Source: Streptomyces albicerus (lineage in GTDB: Bacteria > Actinomycetota > Actinomycetes > Streptomycetales > Streptomycetaceae). From it: a stretch of 64,000 nucleotides of DNA. The notes beneath the pieces were generated by a model. That model had not been told where the DNA came from, made no database searches, and saw only the letters and a program-made list of their open reading frames with translations. Below are positions 34,103 to 44,549 of the stretch, in pieces (position 1 is the first letter of the stretch; each line of letters begins with the position of its first letter). The translations under genes and the position numbers were made by a program. The stretch lies in NCBI RefSeq assembly GCF_008905045.1, contig NZ_VWMY01000014.1:1-64000 (forward strand), given 5' to 3'.

Positions 34103-34133
34103 CTGCTCACCTTCCAGACCGGTTTCCTGCTCA
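34103..34133 (-). promoter_or_regulatory. Conserved 31-bp promoter element before FAD oxidoreductase 3
   Basis: Read on the minus strand it begins TGAGCAGGAAACCGGTCTGG and ends GTGAGCAG, differing from 12891-12921 at two positions out of 31. Surrounding bases are not conserved, which marks the 31 bp as the functional unit. Confidence 0.78.
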
Positions 34134-34154
34134 GTTGCCACGCCACGCGTCGGT

Positions 34155-34222
34155 CCGGGGTCGGAAACGACAAGAAGCCGGGGTCGGCACGAGAAGGAGC
34201 CGGGGTCGGCACGACAAGAAAG
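34155..34222. repeat. Three tandem 22-23-bp repeats
   Basis: The units start CCGGGGTCGG and end ACAAGAAG, AGAAGGAG or ACAAGAAAG (34155-34177, 34178-34199, 34200-34222). They lie between the divergent FAD oxidoreductase 3 and saccharopine-dehydrogenase-like genes and could bind a regulator or be slippage products. Confidence 0.75.
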
Positions 34223-34302
34223 TGACAAGACGGCACCAAGCGTTCGGAGGCAGGGTGACGGCGGTCAACTGTCGTCGTCACAACGCAGAGAGTGGATGCC
34301 CC

Positions 34303-35514
34303 ATGGAACGCAGCGCCTCATCACCGGAGTTCGACCTGATCCTGTGGGGGGCGACGGGATACACAGGACGTCTGGCCGCCCATTACCTCGCAGCGCGGGA
34401 CACCGGTCTGCGGTGGGCACTGGGCGGCCGCGACGCGGACGCGCTGCGCCGTCTCCGTGACGAGATCGGAGCGGGTGACGGCCTTGCGCTGGTTGTCGCC
34501 GACGCCCACGACGGCGCGTCGTTGCGTGCGATGTGCGAGCGCACCGGTGCCGTGCTCAGCATGGTGGGTCCCTACCAGAGCCACGGTTCGCTGCTCGTCG
34601 GAACATGCGCGGCGACAGGCACCGACTACGCGGACCTGTGCGGTGAACCGCTCTGGATGCGCGACATGATCGACCGGTTCGAAGCGACAGCCCGCCGCAG
34701 CGGGGCACGTATCGTCTTCTCCTGCGGGTTCGACTCCCTGCCGATGGAACTCGGCGTGCAACTCCTCCAGTCCGCCGCGCTGGAGCGATGGGGGCAGCCA
34801 CTGCCACAGGTCAGTTGCCGGATCGGGTTCCACGACGCCGGCGGCTTCTCGCGCGGCACGGCCGCCAGCCTGCTGGCCACCGCCGACGCGGCCCGCGCGG
34901 ACGCGGCCGCGGGCGCCCTCTACAGCGATCCCTACGTCCTCACGCCTGGACTCGGCGGACCGGCGCAGCCTCATCCGACGCGACCGCGGTACGACGAAGA
35001 CCTGGAGGTGTGGACGGCGCCCTGGGTGATGGGGCCGATCAACACCGGCAACCTCCACCGCTCCAACACCTTGCAGGACTACGTGTGGAGCAAGGACTTC
35101 AGCTATGACGAGATGCTGATCGCCGGTCCGGGTGAGGAAGGGCGGCGGACCGCGGAGGGAATCACCGCCATGATGGCCTCCCTCACCGCTCCGGGAGCAC
35201 ACCCCGACGCGGCGGCCGCCCCTGCCGGGGACGCACCTTCCTACCACCTGTACCTACGCGGACAGGACGCCGGACGCGGCATGACGGCGACCGTGGCCGG
35301 CCAGGGGATCCCGGGCTACGACGCCGCCACGAAGATGGCCGTCGAGGCCGTGGTCTGCCTGGTGCGGCGGCGGCCGCAAGCGCCGGGGGGTATGTGGACG
35401 CCTGGTGCGCTGTTGGGTGACGGGCTGATCGAGCGCCTGAGCGAACGCTCGGTGATGTCTTTCGGCGTCACCGAGCAGCCGCAAGCAGATACGCAGACGC
35501 ATGGTGACCGATGA
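34303..35514 (+). CDS. Saccharopine-dehydrogenase-like / trans-acting enoyl reductase family protein
   Basis: The 403-aa product starts at ATG 34303. [20 protein letters not shown] is a Rossmann G-x-x-G-x-x-G nucleotide-binding motif. [33 protein letters not shown] and [17 protein letters not shown] are hallmark blocks of the saccharopine dehydrogenase/ER-trans family. In mycobacteria relatives reduce lipid or polyketide intermediates; here the substrate is unknown. It overlaps the next gene by ATGA, so they form a coupled pair. Confidence 0.87.
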   Translation: MERSASSPEFDLILWGATGYTGRLAAHYLAARDTGLRWALGGRDADALRRLRDEIGAGDGLALVVADAHDGASLRAMCERTGAVLSMVGPYQSHGSLLVGTCAATGTDYADLCGEPLWMRDMIDRFEATARRSGARIVFSCGFDSLPMELGVQLLQSAALERWGQPLPQVSCRIGFHDAGGFSRGTAASLLATADAARADAAAGALYSDPYVLTPGLGGPAQPHPTRPRYDEDLEVWTAPWVMGPINTGNLHRSNTLQDYVWSKDFSYDEMLIAGPGEEGRRTAEGITAMMASLTAPGAHPDAAAAPAGDAPSYHLYLRGQDAGRGMTATVAGQGIPGYDAATKMAVEAVVCLVRRRPQAPGGMWTPGALLGDGLIERLSERSVMSFGVTEQPQADTQTHGDR

Positions 35515-36515
35515 CCGGCCTGCCCCTGTCCGTTCTTGACCTGGCGCCAGTCCAGGAAGGTACCCGCGCTGCCGAGGCGTTGTCCGCCACGATCGCCCTG
35601 GCTTGCCGTGCCGAGCGGTTCGGCTACCACCGGTTCTGGGTCGCGGAGCACCACAATTCGCCTGCCACCGCCGGATCAGCGCCGGCCGTGCTGATCGCCG
35701 CCCTCGCGGCCGCGACCTCGCGGATCCGTGTCGGCTCGGGCGGGGTGATGCTGCCCAACCACGTACCGCTGGTCGTCGCCGAGCAGTTCGGCACCCTCGT
35801 CGCTCTCGCTCCTGACCGCGTGGATCTGGGCGTGGGCCGTGGGCCGGGCACCGCCGACGAGACCACCGCCAGGGCGCTGCGCCGCGGCGCCGGGCCGGTG
35901 TCGGCCGAGGAGTACGCGCACGACGTGACCACTGTTCTGGGGCTGTTCACCGAGGACAGCCCCGCGCCGGTGCTGCGGGACGGCGTGCCTGAGATCTGGC
36001 TGCTCTCGTCGAGCGAGTCGGGCGCCGGGCTGGCTGCGGGACTCGGGCTGCCGCTCTCGTTCGCCCATCACCTCCGCCCTGCCGCGACCGGCGCGGCCCT
36101 GGCCCGCTACCGCGAGCGGTTCCGCCCCTCGGCCCGGCTGGACCGTCCACGCGTCATGGTGTCCGTCGAGGTGGTCTGTGCAGAGACCGACGAGCGGGCG
36201 GACCAACTGATGCGCCCGGCCGACCTCTTCGAGTACGAGCTGACCACGCGGTGGGCGGCAACACTGCCCACCCCCCAGCAGGCCCGTGCCCACCGGCTCA
36301 CCGAACACGAGCGCGTATTCGTCCAGGAACGGCGCCGGTGGCAGGCTGTCGGTTCTCCGGAGACGGTCGCGCGGCAGTTGGCGCGACTCACCGAGGCGGT
36401 CCGCCCGGACGAGTTGATGCTGACGATGCCGGTGTACGACCCCGAAGACCGTGCTCGTTCTCTTGAGCTGGTCGCGGGGCTCTCCGACGTCGGAACCGCT
36501 AGTCGTTGCCGCTGA
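35511..36515 (+). CDS. LLM-class flavin-dependent oxidoreductase
   Basis: The 334-aa product has the bacterial-luciferase-like fold pattern: [13 protein letters not shown] at the start, [16 protein letters not shown] (AEHH motif), [23 protein letters not shown] and [10 protein letters not shown]. It uses FMNH2 or F420 to oxidise a small molecule; the partner reductase is not nearby. Its start ATG overlaps the stop of the saccharopine-dehydrogenase-like gene. The last 17 bases overlap the convergent LysE gene. Confidence 0.9.
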   Translation: MTGLPLSVLDLAPVQEGTRAAEALSATIALACRAERFGYHRFWVAEHHNSPATAGSAPAVLIAALAAATSRIRVGSGGVMLPNHVPLVVAEQFGTLVALAPDRVDLGVGRGPGTADETTARALRRGAGPVSAEEYAHDVTTVLGLFTEDSPAPVLRDGVPEIWLLSSSESGAGLAAGLGLPLSFAHHLRPAATGAALARYRERFRPSARLDRPRVMVSVEVVCAETDERADQLMRPADLFEYELTTRWAATLPTPQQARAHRLTEHERVFVQERRRWQAVGSPETVARQLARLTEAVRPDELMLTMPVYDPEDRARSLELVAGLSDVGTASRCR

Positions 36516-37131
36516 AGGCGAACAGTACCGCGATGACGAGAAGGCACAATCCGGCGATGACGTCGATGACGCGCTGACGCCGGGCGGATATGCCGAGTGC
36601 TCTCAGGCGTGAGGCGACACCGATATATCCGAAACTCACCACCAGTTCGATGCCCAGGTAGGCCACACCGAGGATTGCCGTCGCCTCGGCCCTGCCGTCC
36701 TGTTGCCCGCCTATGAACTGAGGAAGCAGCGCGGCGAAAAGGAGCAGCGCCTTCGGATTGGTGAAAGCAACGCTGAACTCCTTGAACACCAGGCCACGCA
36801 GACCCGCCGTAAAATTCTCCGACTGCGTCTCCGCATCCGGGGATTGGGTGCGTAACGCACTTCGCAGGCTCCAGAGGCCGAGGAGCATCAGATAGGAAAC
36901 GCCGAACCATTTGATCACGTCGAGCGCGACGGGTGAGGCCGCCAGCGCCGCGCCGACTCCGGCCACGGCCAGCCCGATGAGCAGGCCGAGGCCGGCGAGC
37001 CGCCCGGCGACCCCCGTCAACGCGGAGGCCGCGCCGTAGCGGACCGTGTTGCGCATGCACAACAGCTGATTGGCGCCCGGCGAGACGGAAATGATCAGAG
37101 CGGCCGGAACGAAGCCGGTCCAATTAATCAC
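36499..37131 (-). CDS. LysE family amino-acid exporter
   Basis: The 210-aa product starts at GTG 37131, and its length matches the family's 205-215. It has about six membrane helices: [20 protein letters not shown] with the conserved SPGxN motif, then [23 protein letters not shown] and [17 protein letters not shown], and [17 protein letters not shown]. The substrate is probably an amino acid or derivative. Codons near the start and around 36810 are unusually AT-rich for this window, which may mean transfer from another source. A longer frame to 37263 lacks a proper start. Confidence 0.9.
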   Translation of the reverse strand: MINWTGFVPAALIISVSPGANQLLCMRNTVRYGAASALTGVAGRLAGLGLLIGLAVAGVGAALAASPVALDVIKWFGVSYLMLLGLWSLRSALRTQSPDAETQSENFTAGLRGLVFKEFSVAFTNPKALLLFAALLPQFIGGQQDGRAEATAILGVAYLGIELVVSFGYIGVASRLRALGISARRQRVIDVIAGLCLLVIAVLFAFSGND

Positions 37132-37329
37132 GGATTTCTCTTCTCTCGAAAATGGCAGACCACATGCCGCCATCTGTCGGACACGGGCCCTGTACCGAAC
37201 GCTGATCACGAGAGAATGGCCCCCCTGGTTCACCGGCCTATGAGTGAACCGGTCAGTCGGCATTACGCGGTTGCCGGTCCGCCTGCCGCACCCCGACCAG
37301 CCCGGAAAGCTCCGTCTCGAACCACGGGG

Positions 37330-38700
37330 CTACGCGACCCGCGTCGCGTCAACCCCGGGCCCGGGCCCGGGACGGAGGAAGTCCCGGTGCAAGGGCATGC
37401 CGGACCGGCCGGCATCGGCGGTCCTGACGGCCAGTACCTGGTTGACGCCCATGGTGTTGTTCTCGAACCCGATCGCCGAGGCAGCCATGTACAGGCGCCA
37501 TACCCGGGCCCGCCCCGGCGAGGCCAGCCGGACCGCCTCGTCCCAGCGCGCTTCGAGGTTGGCCACCCACGCGCGCAGTGTGAGGGCGTAGTGCTCGCGC
37601 AGGGACTCCACGTCGCGGACCTCGAAACCAGCTTCCTCCAGCAGCGACACGGTGGAGCCGACGGGAGCCAGCTCCCCGTCGGGAAAGACGTACCTGTCGA
37701 TGAAGGCGTTCATGCGGTACTCCCCCTCGTCCCGCACCGGACGGCGCGCTATCTGGTGGTTGAGCAGCCGCCCGCCGGGCTTCAGCAGCCCGTGCAGGAC
37801 ATCCGCGTACGAGCGGTACCGCTGCCTGCCCACGTGCTCGGCCATGCCGATCGAGCTGATCGCGTCGAAGGGGGTGAAGGGGGAGTCCGCGATCTGCCGG
37901 TAGTCCTGCACTCTGATCTCCACCAGGTGACCGAGCCCCGCCGCGGCGACACGCTCGCGCGCCGACGCGGCCTGCTCGCCGGAGATGGTGACTCCGACGA
38001 CCCGTACTCCGTAGTGCCCGGCCGCGTACATGGCCAGCGAGCCCCACCCGCAGCCGACGTCGAGCAGCCACTGTCCCTCGCACAGGGCGAGCTTGCGGCA
38101 GACGAGGTCCAGTTTGGCCTCCTGGGCCTGCTCCAGCGTGTTGTCGCCGGACGACGGCTCCCCTGCCCAGTAGGCGCAGGAGTAGACGAGTGACGGGCCC
38201 AGCACCAGCGAGTAGAAGTCGTTGCCCACGTCGTAGTGGTGGCTGATGGCCGCCCGGTCGCGACGCAGGCTGTGCGCGGGCCCGAGACGGCGCGGAACCT
38301 CTTCGGCGGGCGGTCGCGGCGGGACCCAGCCGCCCGCAAGGCCGAGCGTCCGGCTGAGTGTGCGCAGGCTGCCGGGGCTGGCCAGCACGCCCAGCAGTCT
38401 GCGGACCGCCGCGGCGCGGTCGCCGGGCTCGACCCGTTCCCAGAGCAGCGACGAGATCGTGTCGAGCAGCTCGTAGAGGTCGCCGTCGACCTCCAGGTCT
38501 CCGGCGACCCAGGCGCGGGCGAGCCCCAGCTCTCCGGGCCTCCACAGCAGACGCCGCAGGGCTTCGCGGTCGCGCAGGACGAAGACCGGCCCGTCCACGG
38601 GCCCTGCCGTGCTCCCGTCCCAGAGGCGGATGCCCACGGGCAGGGGCACGCCCAGCACCTGCTCGGTGAAACGGGCCAGGATTGCGGCTGCCTCAGCCAT
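37330..38700 (-). CDS. Cyclopropane-fatty-acyl-phospholipid synthase family methyltransferase
   Basis: The 456-aa product starts at ATG 38700 with GAGGAG upstream. Residues ~1-150 form the N-terminal domain of long CFA synthases. Residues ~160-430 are the SAM-dependent core: SHHYDVGNDFYSLVLGPSLVYSCAYW, LLDVGCGWGSLAMYAAGHYGVRVVGVTIS and ISSIGMAEHVGRQRY. It adds a methylene or methyl group across double bonds of membrane lipids. It is separated from its neighbours and likely has its own promoter. Confidence 0.92.
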   Translation of the reverse strand: MAEAAAILARFTEQVLGVPLPVGIRLWDGSTAGPVDGPVFVLRDREALRRLLWRPGELGLARAWVAGDLEVDGDLYELLDTISSLLWERVEPGDRAAAVRRLLGVLASPGSLRTLSRTLGLAGGWVPPRPPAEEVPRRLGPAHSLRRDRAAISHHYDVGNDFYSLVLGPSLVYSCAYWAGEPSSGDNTLEQAQEAKLDLVCRKLALCEGQWLLDVGCGWGSLAMYAAGHYGVRVVGVTISGEQAASARERVAAAGLGHLVEIRVQDYRQIADSPFTPFDAISSIGMAEHVGRQRYRSYADVLHGLLKPGGRLLNHQIARRPVRDEGEYRMNAFIDRYVFPDGELAPVGSTVSLLEEAGFEVRDVESLREHYALTLRAWVANLEARWDEAVRLASPGRARVWRLYMAASAIGFENNTMGVNQVLAVRTADAGRSGMPLHRDFLRPGPGPGVDATRVA

Positions 38701-38961
38701 CGGACTCCTCTTCACACCGCGTGCCGCCGGTCCTGACGGCCCGTTCGGCTCTACGGCCGCGCCCCGAGAGCGATTCACCGCCGTGCGCAGGCCCGCAAGC
38801 TGCGGCGCGATGCCCCATCGGCCCCGCGAAACTGCCCTGGGACCTTCCTCTTCGTCCATTGCCCGTCGCCGCTGCCTCGGTCACATTCGGCACAGGCGCC
38901 AACGCCTCCGCCCTGGAATGCGGAAGCCCTTCGTCCCGTGGCCCTCGGAAGGAAAGCAACC

Positions 38962-39200
38962 ATGCACCGTGTCCACCCTCCGGCCCTTCCCGAACGGCGA
39001 CACGCATCAAGGCGTCGCGGCGGAAATCCCACCCGTCCGTACAGGGCACGGCCGCCCCTGTGGGGAACGGCGCCGGGAAGCAGCTGTCCCCGGCCCAGGT
39101 TCTCGCCCTGCAGCACACCGCGGGCAACCGTGCGGCCTCCGCCCATCGTCTCCGCCCACCACCTTCACCCGCCGCTTCCACCCCGGGGCCCGGGGCCCGA
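38962..39200 (+). pseudogene. Decayed eCIS effector N-terminal fragment
   Basis: From about 39084 the plus strand reads LSPAQVLALQHTAGNRAASA. The LxPAxVLxLQxxAGNxAV motif is typical of the N-terminal region of Streptomyces proteins exported by eCIS. The upstream ATG 38962 (GGAAAGCAACC in front) is in a different frame, and no long continuation exists. Hence this is a frameshifted remnant ~7 kb from the eCIS ghost genes. Confidence 0.55.
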
Positions 39201-39207
39201 AGCACGC

Positions 39208-39229
39208 TAAAGCTAAGTCCTTGCGTTAG
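39208..39229. promoter_or_regulatory. Operator type B, alpha/beta hydrolase promoter
   Basis: TAAAGCTAA-GTC-CTTGCGTTAG has the same arms as the minus-strand site 22060-22081 and differs only in the three central bases. Confidence 0.8.
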
Positions 39230-39251
39230 CCAGTGGCAGGGTCTACGGTAC

Positions 39252-39273
39252 TTAAAGCTAACCAACTGCTTTT
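39252..39273. promoter_or_regulatory. Operator type A, alpha/beta hydrolase promoter
   Basis: The minus strand reads AAAAGCAGTTGGTTAGCT followed by TTAA, matching 22015-22036 at 19 of 22 positions. It is centred 44 bp from the type B site, the same arrangement as at 16.2 and 22.0 kb. Confidence 0.82.
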
Positions 39274-39360
39274 AGTTGGAGGAGCCGAGCGCATGCGTGC
39301 AGCACGGCTCACCGCCAACTCCCGTACCTCATCAGGTTCTTCCCATCGAAGGGTAAGCAA

Positions 39361-41174
<1,814 letters not shown>

Positions 41175-41198
41175 CCACCCCGCGTCCAGGCACCTCAC

Positions 41199-41237
41199 CT
41201 TCGGACTCCGTGTCTCCCAACGGCACGGAGTCCGAAG
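41199..41237. terminator. Terminator after the hydrolase pair
   Basis: CTTCGGACTCCGTG / CACGGAGTCCGAAG is a perfect 14-bp stem with an 11-nt loop, 25 bases after the stop at 41174. Confidence 0.9.
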
Positions 41238-41385
41238 GCGTCGGGAGTGTCTTTTCTCCGTGTAAGTCCTGGACCGCCCGGGGCTGAGTGTGACCTGCTG
41301 CCGCCCCGGACACCGGACGGCTCGGGGCGCCCAGGCCCCCGTCAACTCCCTTGCCCAGCCACCGGCTCCCACCTAGCCTGAGTTT

Positions 41386-42588
41386 GTGCCGCTAATAAAC
41401 AAAGCCCGAACGCACAACGTCGTGCCGGGCAACGCCCTCACCCGACTCCGCATCGCGCTCACCGTCTTCTTCGCCCTGGACGGTTTCATCTTCGCCGGCT
41501 GGGTCGTCCGCATCCCCGCCATCAAGGAACAGACCGGCGCCTCCGCCAGCGCCCTGGGCCTCGCACTCCTCGGCGTCTCCGCCGGCGCGGTCATCACGAT
41601 GACGCTCACCGGCCGACTCTGCCGCCGCTACGGCAGCCACCCCGTCACTGTCGCCTGCGGCATCCTGCTCTCGCTCAGCATCGCACTGCCCCCGCTCACC
41701 CACTCGGCGCTCGCGTTGGGCGCCGTGCTGCTGATCTTCGGCAGCGCGTACGGCGGCATAAACGTCGCCTTCAACAGCGCCGCAGTCGACTTGGTGAGGG
41801 CCCTGCAACGGCCCATCCTGCCCAGCTTCCATGCCGCGTTCAGCCTCGGTGGCATGATCGGAGCCGGACTCGGTGCACTGGTCGCCGGAGCCCTGTCCCC
41901 CACACAACACCTGCTCGGCCTCACCACGATCGGGCTGCTCGTCACCGTCCTCGCGGGCCGCACCCTGCTGCGCATCCCGCCTCCGACACAATCGGAGAAC
42001 GCACCGCAGGCGGAGTCCGCGCCGCGCCGCCTGGACGCCCGCACCCGTACTCTCGTGATCACCTTCGGTCTGATCGCCCTGTGCACGGCTTATGGCGAGG
42101 GAGCCCTCGCCGACTGGAGCGCCCTGCACCTCGAGCAGGACCTGGACGCCACACCGGGCGTGGCGGCCATCGGCTATTCCTGCTTCGCGCTCGCCATGAC
42201 CATCGGCCGGCTGACCGGCACGAGGTTGCTCGAACGCCTGGGCCAGACCCGTACCTTGGTGACCGGCGGCATGACCGCCGCGGTCGGCATGCTGCTCGGC
42301 GCGCTCGCTCCGTCCCTGTGGATGGCCATCCTCGGTTTCGTGATCACCGGGCTCGGCCTCGCCAACCTCTTCCCTGTCGCGGTCGAACGCGCCGGCATGC
42401 TGGCCGGCCCCGACGGAGTCGCGATCGCGTCCACACTCGGCTACGGCGGCATGCTCCTGGGACCACCCGCCATCGGGTTCATGGCGGACTGGTTCTCCCT
42501 TCCCGCCGCCCTCACCAGTGTGGCCGCACTGGCCGCGTCGGCCGCGGTCATCGGATTCGTGACACGACGTGCGGCGACAGCGGGCTGA
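41386..42588 (+). CDS. MFS transporter, sugar-permease-like
   Basis: The 400-aa product starts at GTG 41386 and has 12 predicted helices: ALTVFFALDGFIFAGWVVRIPAIKEQTG at the start, GRLCRRYGSHPVTVACGILL as the motif A loop, and YGGINVAFNSAAVDL. The FALDGFxxAxWxxRIPxIK start with YGxxxVxxNxxAV is shared with fucose-permease-like MFS proteins of actinobacteria. The substrate is unknown. It lies after the terminator, so it may or may not belong to the TetR regulon. Confidence 0.87.
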   Translation: MPLINKARTHNVVPGNALTRLRIALTVFFALDGFIFAGWVVRIPAIKEQTGASASALGLALLGVSAGAVITMTLTGRLCRRYGSHPVTVACGILLSLSIALPPLTHSALALGAVLLIFGSAYGGINVAFNSAAVDLVRALQRPILPSFHAAFSLGGMIGAGLGALVAGALSPTQHLLGLTTIGLLVTVLAGRTLLRIPPPTQSENAPQAESAPRRLDARTRTLVITFGLIALCTAYGEGALADWSALHLEQDLDATPGVAAIGYSCFALAMTIGRLTGTRLLERLGQTRTLVTGGMTAAVGMLLGALAPSLWMAILGFVITGLGLANLFPVAVERAGMLAGPDGVAIASTLGYGGMLLGPPAIGFMADWFSLPAALTSVAALAASAAVIGFVTRRAATAG

Positions 42589-42720
42589 CACCACGTCCCT
42601 GCCAAGCCCCCCCCGAGGTCCCGTCTGTTCGGCAGCTTCACCACCAGGCAGAGGGCCCAACCCACGTACACAAGCACTACTGAGAGACCCATTGCGTGAT
42701 CCGTTTCAGGCGACGGTTCC

Positions 42721-42925
42721 TTGCCCCGTCGGAGCATCCATCACCGCAGAAGCCTCACGCGGCCGGGCCTTGATCGAGAGACCGCCGGCGCCATCTCCAC
42801 CAAGGAACTGCGCGAGGATCTTGCCGCCCAGGGCCGGCCGGTGCCCTACAGCAGCCTCCGCGACTGGGCCCGCAGCCGTCTGCAGCGGCCCGACGGCCCT
42901 GCCCGGCCCAGGCGGTCGATGGCTC
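42721..42925 (+). pseudogene. Possible transposase remnant
   Basis: The frame holds ISTKELREDLAAQGRPVPYS then SLRDWARSRLQRP, which resembles the HTH-linker part of ISL3-like transposases (ELxxEIxxxGYxGSYxxVRxYL). No DDE domain or inverted repeats accompany it. It is a short, uncertain relic in the ~340-base space between the MFS and methyltransferase genes; the rest of that space shows nothing else. Confidence 0.3.
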
Positions 42926-43705
42926 TCACAGCCGCCGCACGCGCAGTACGGCGGTCAGCAGCGGGAGGGTGAACTCGCCGTCGGCGGTCTCCGGTCTGCC
43001 GGCAAGGAATGCACGGATCCGGCCGAGCGTGGTCTCACGTTCCTGTTCCGGCATGACCAGCACCCCCGCGCGCGTCGCGATGGTCGCGACGAGGGAGTCG
43101 GCGGTGCGGCGCTGCCCGTGCGGGAACTCGGCCTGCTTCGGCGAGCCGAACCGGGCCTCCACGCCGGTCTTTGGGAGGTGTGCGTCGGCCGTCTCGGCGC
43201 GCCAGCTGGTGGGCGTGTCACGCGGGCCGATGGCCGCGCTCCCGCTGACCCGTGCGAGCTCGGCAACCCATTCGACCTGGTCGTCCATGACGTTCCACAG
43301 GCCGGCCAGGATGCCGCCGGGTGCGAGGACCCTGGCGATCTCGGGTCCCGCGACGGCCATGTCGAACCAGTGCATGGCGTTGCCGGCCAGCACGGCATCG
43401 ACGGAACCGTCCCGCAGCGGTATCGCCTCGGCGCTACCCGGCAGGGCACGGACAGTCGGCAGTGCGCGGCTCAGCTCGGTCAGCATCGCCGGGTCGGGCT
43501 CGACCGCGATGACCTCGGCGCCCAGCGCGACCAGCGTGGCGGTGAGCTTGCCGGTTCCGGCGCCGAGGTCGAGCACTCGCGGGCCCGGCGCGGGCTCAAG
43601 CGCCCAGCGCACCGCCGCCTGCGCGTAGTCCGGACGGTGCTCGGCGTATGCGACCGCCGCCGCGCCGAACGACGAGGCGTGAAGCAGCCGTTCGTCCTTT
43701 TCCAC
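42926..43705 (-). CDS. Class I SAM-dependent methyltransferase
   Basis: The 259-aa product has the Rossmann motif VLDLGAGTGKLTATLVALGAEVIAVEPD (motif I with the acidic end of strand 2), AEAIPLRDGSVDAVLAGNAMHWFD (motif post-I to II) and EIARVLAPGGILAGLWNV (motif III). The AMHWFD block is typical of the family that methylates small metabolites. A GTG at 43705 is the likely start, without a good ribosome binding site. No partner gene is adjacent. Confidence 0.9.
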   Translation of the reverse strand: MEKDERLLHASSFGAAAVAYAEHRPDYAQAAVRWALEPAPGPRVLDLGAGTGKLTATLVALGAEVIAVEPDPAMLTELSRALPTVRALPGSAEAIPLRDGSVDAVLAGNAMHWFDMAVAGPEIARVLAPGGILAGLWNVMDDQVEWVAELARVSGSAAIGPRDTPTSWRAETADAHLPKTGVEARFGSPKQAEFPHGQRRTADSLVATIATRAGVLVMPEQERETTLGRIRAFLAGRPETADGEFTLPLLTAVLRVRRL

Positions 43706-44024
43706 GCGGTTACTTTAACTGTGCCCAAGCCGAACCGAAGCGGGGAGGCCAGGGCCTGTCCGGCGGATCAGGTCCCGATGTCCGGCAGTTGCTGGTCAAG
43801 GTGACCCAACGTCGCACGAAGTTCGACGACGCAGCGTCGTCCGGTGTTCCTGCGTCAGTTGGCGGACGCGGCGCTTGAGGCCAGGTGTTCTCGGTGATGA
43901 ACTGCTGGACGGACTCGCCGGGAACCATCAGCTCAAACTCCCGTAAGTGGCCCATGAGTTCGCCGATCCCGGCAACGCGGCCCGCTTCCTGGGCCGGGAG
44001 GGGTCCCGGTCGGGGCGGGGTTCC
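43706..44024. other. Gene-free stretch with short relics
   Basis: About 320 bases separate the methyltransferase from the lipoprotein gene. A minus-strand frame (43710-43955) starts MGHLREFELMVPGESVQQFI, which looks coding for 25 residues and then becomes Pro/Thr-rich noise. GGCCTGTCCGGCGGATCAGG at 43753 resembles sequences that recur near insertion-element ends in Streptomyces. Nothing can be assigned. Confidence 0.3.
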
Positions 44025-44549
44025 ATGGCGACCATGATGCGTAGAACGTCATCCACCACCGTCGTCGCCGCTGTTGTCGCTGTCGTGTTCGCCACTCTCA
44101 CGTCGTGTTCCTCGGATTCTTCGGACGGGTCCCCCGCCGGGGGCCGGCCCAGCGGGTCCGCCTCCGGGTCACCGGCATCCGACCCCACGCCAACTCCCAC
44201 GGAGTCGGCCACTCCGTCGTCCTCGCCGACCGGGCCGTGCGCTGACGGGACGTGCGAGATCAAGGTCGCCGTGGGGGACGTCGTGACGGTGCCGGAAACG
44301 TACGGCCTCGGGCCGATCAAGGTGAACGCGATCACCGGCAGCAGGGTCGAGATGGCCGCGCCGCTGAAGGGGTCGGGCTTCAGCGTTTCGGGCTGTGCCG
44401 GTGGCGGCGGCGTGTCGTCGGAGAGCGGCGGCGGCGTCGGGCTGAGCTGCGGCGAGGGACCCGCCGCGACCATCAACGACACCATGAGCCTGAAGGTCGT
44501 CGAGATCCGCGACACCGCCGCCGTCCTCCGAATCGAACCCGCCGGGTGA
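44025..44549 (+). CDS. Lipoprotein of unknown function
   Basis: The 174-aa product starts at ATG 44025 with GGGGCGGGG in front. MMRRTSSTTVVAAVVAVVFATLTSC is a lipoprotein signal with lipobox LTSC (Cys ~28). A Ser/Pro/Gly/Thr linker runs to about residue 70, followed by a beta-rich domain (CEIKVAVGDVVTVPETYGLGPIKVNAI) with paired Cys and a Gly/Ser loop. This is the layout of many Streptomyces surface lipoproteins. The function is unknown. Confidence 0.78.
   Translation: MATMMRRTSSTTVVAAVVAVVFATLTSCSSDSSDGSPAGGRPSGSASGSPASDPTPTPTESATPSSSPTGPCADGTCEIKVAVGDVVTVPETYGLGPIKVNAITGSRVEMAAPLKGSGFSVSGCAGGGGVSSESGGGVGLSCGEGPAATINDTMSLKVVEIRDTAAVLRIEPAG

Larger units (their letters stand above)
38701..39360. 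other. Gene-free stretch with eCIS effector remnant and regulatory sites
   Basis: About 660 bases between the CFA-synthase-like gene and the secreted alpha/beta hydrolase hold no intact gene. The first 250 bases carry the CFA promoter; the middle holds the effector remnant; the last 150 bases contain the operator pair 39208-39273. An ATG at 39293 with a fine GGAGGAG opens a frame that overlaps the hydrolase out of frame and may be a leader or nothing. Confidence 0.5.

Noticed and set aside
32085..34460. A 791-codon plus-strand frame opposite FAD oxidoreductase 3
   Set aside because: It is the antisense of a well-supported enzyme with a good start and shared promoter element.
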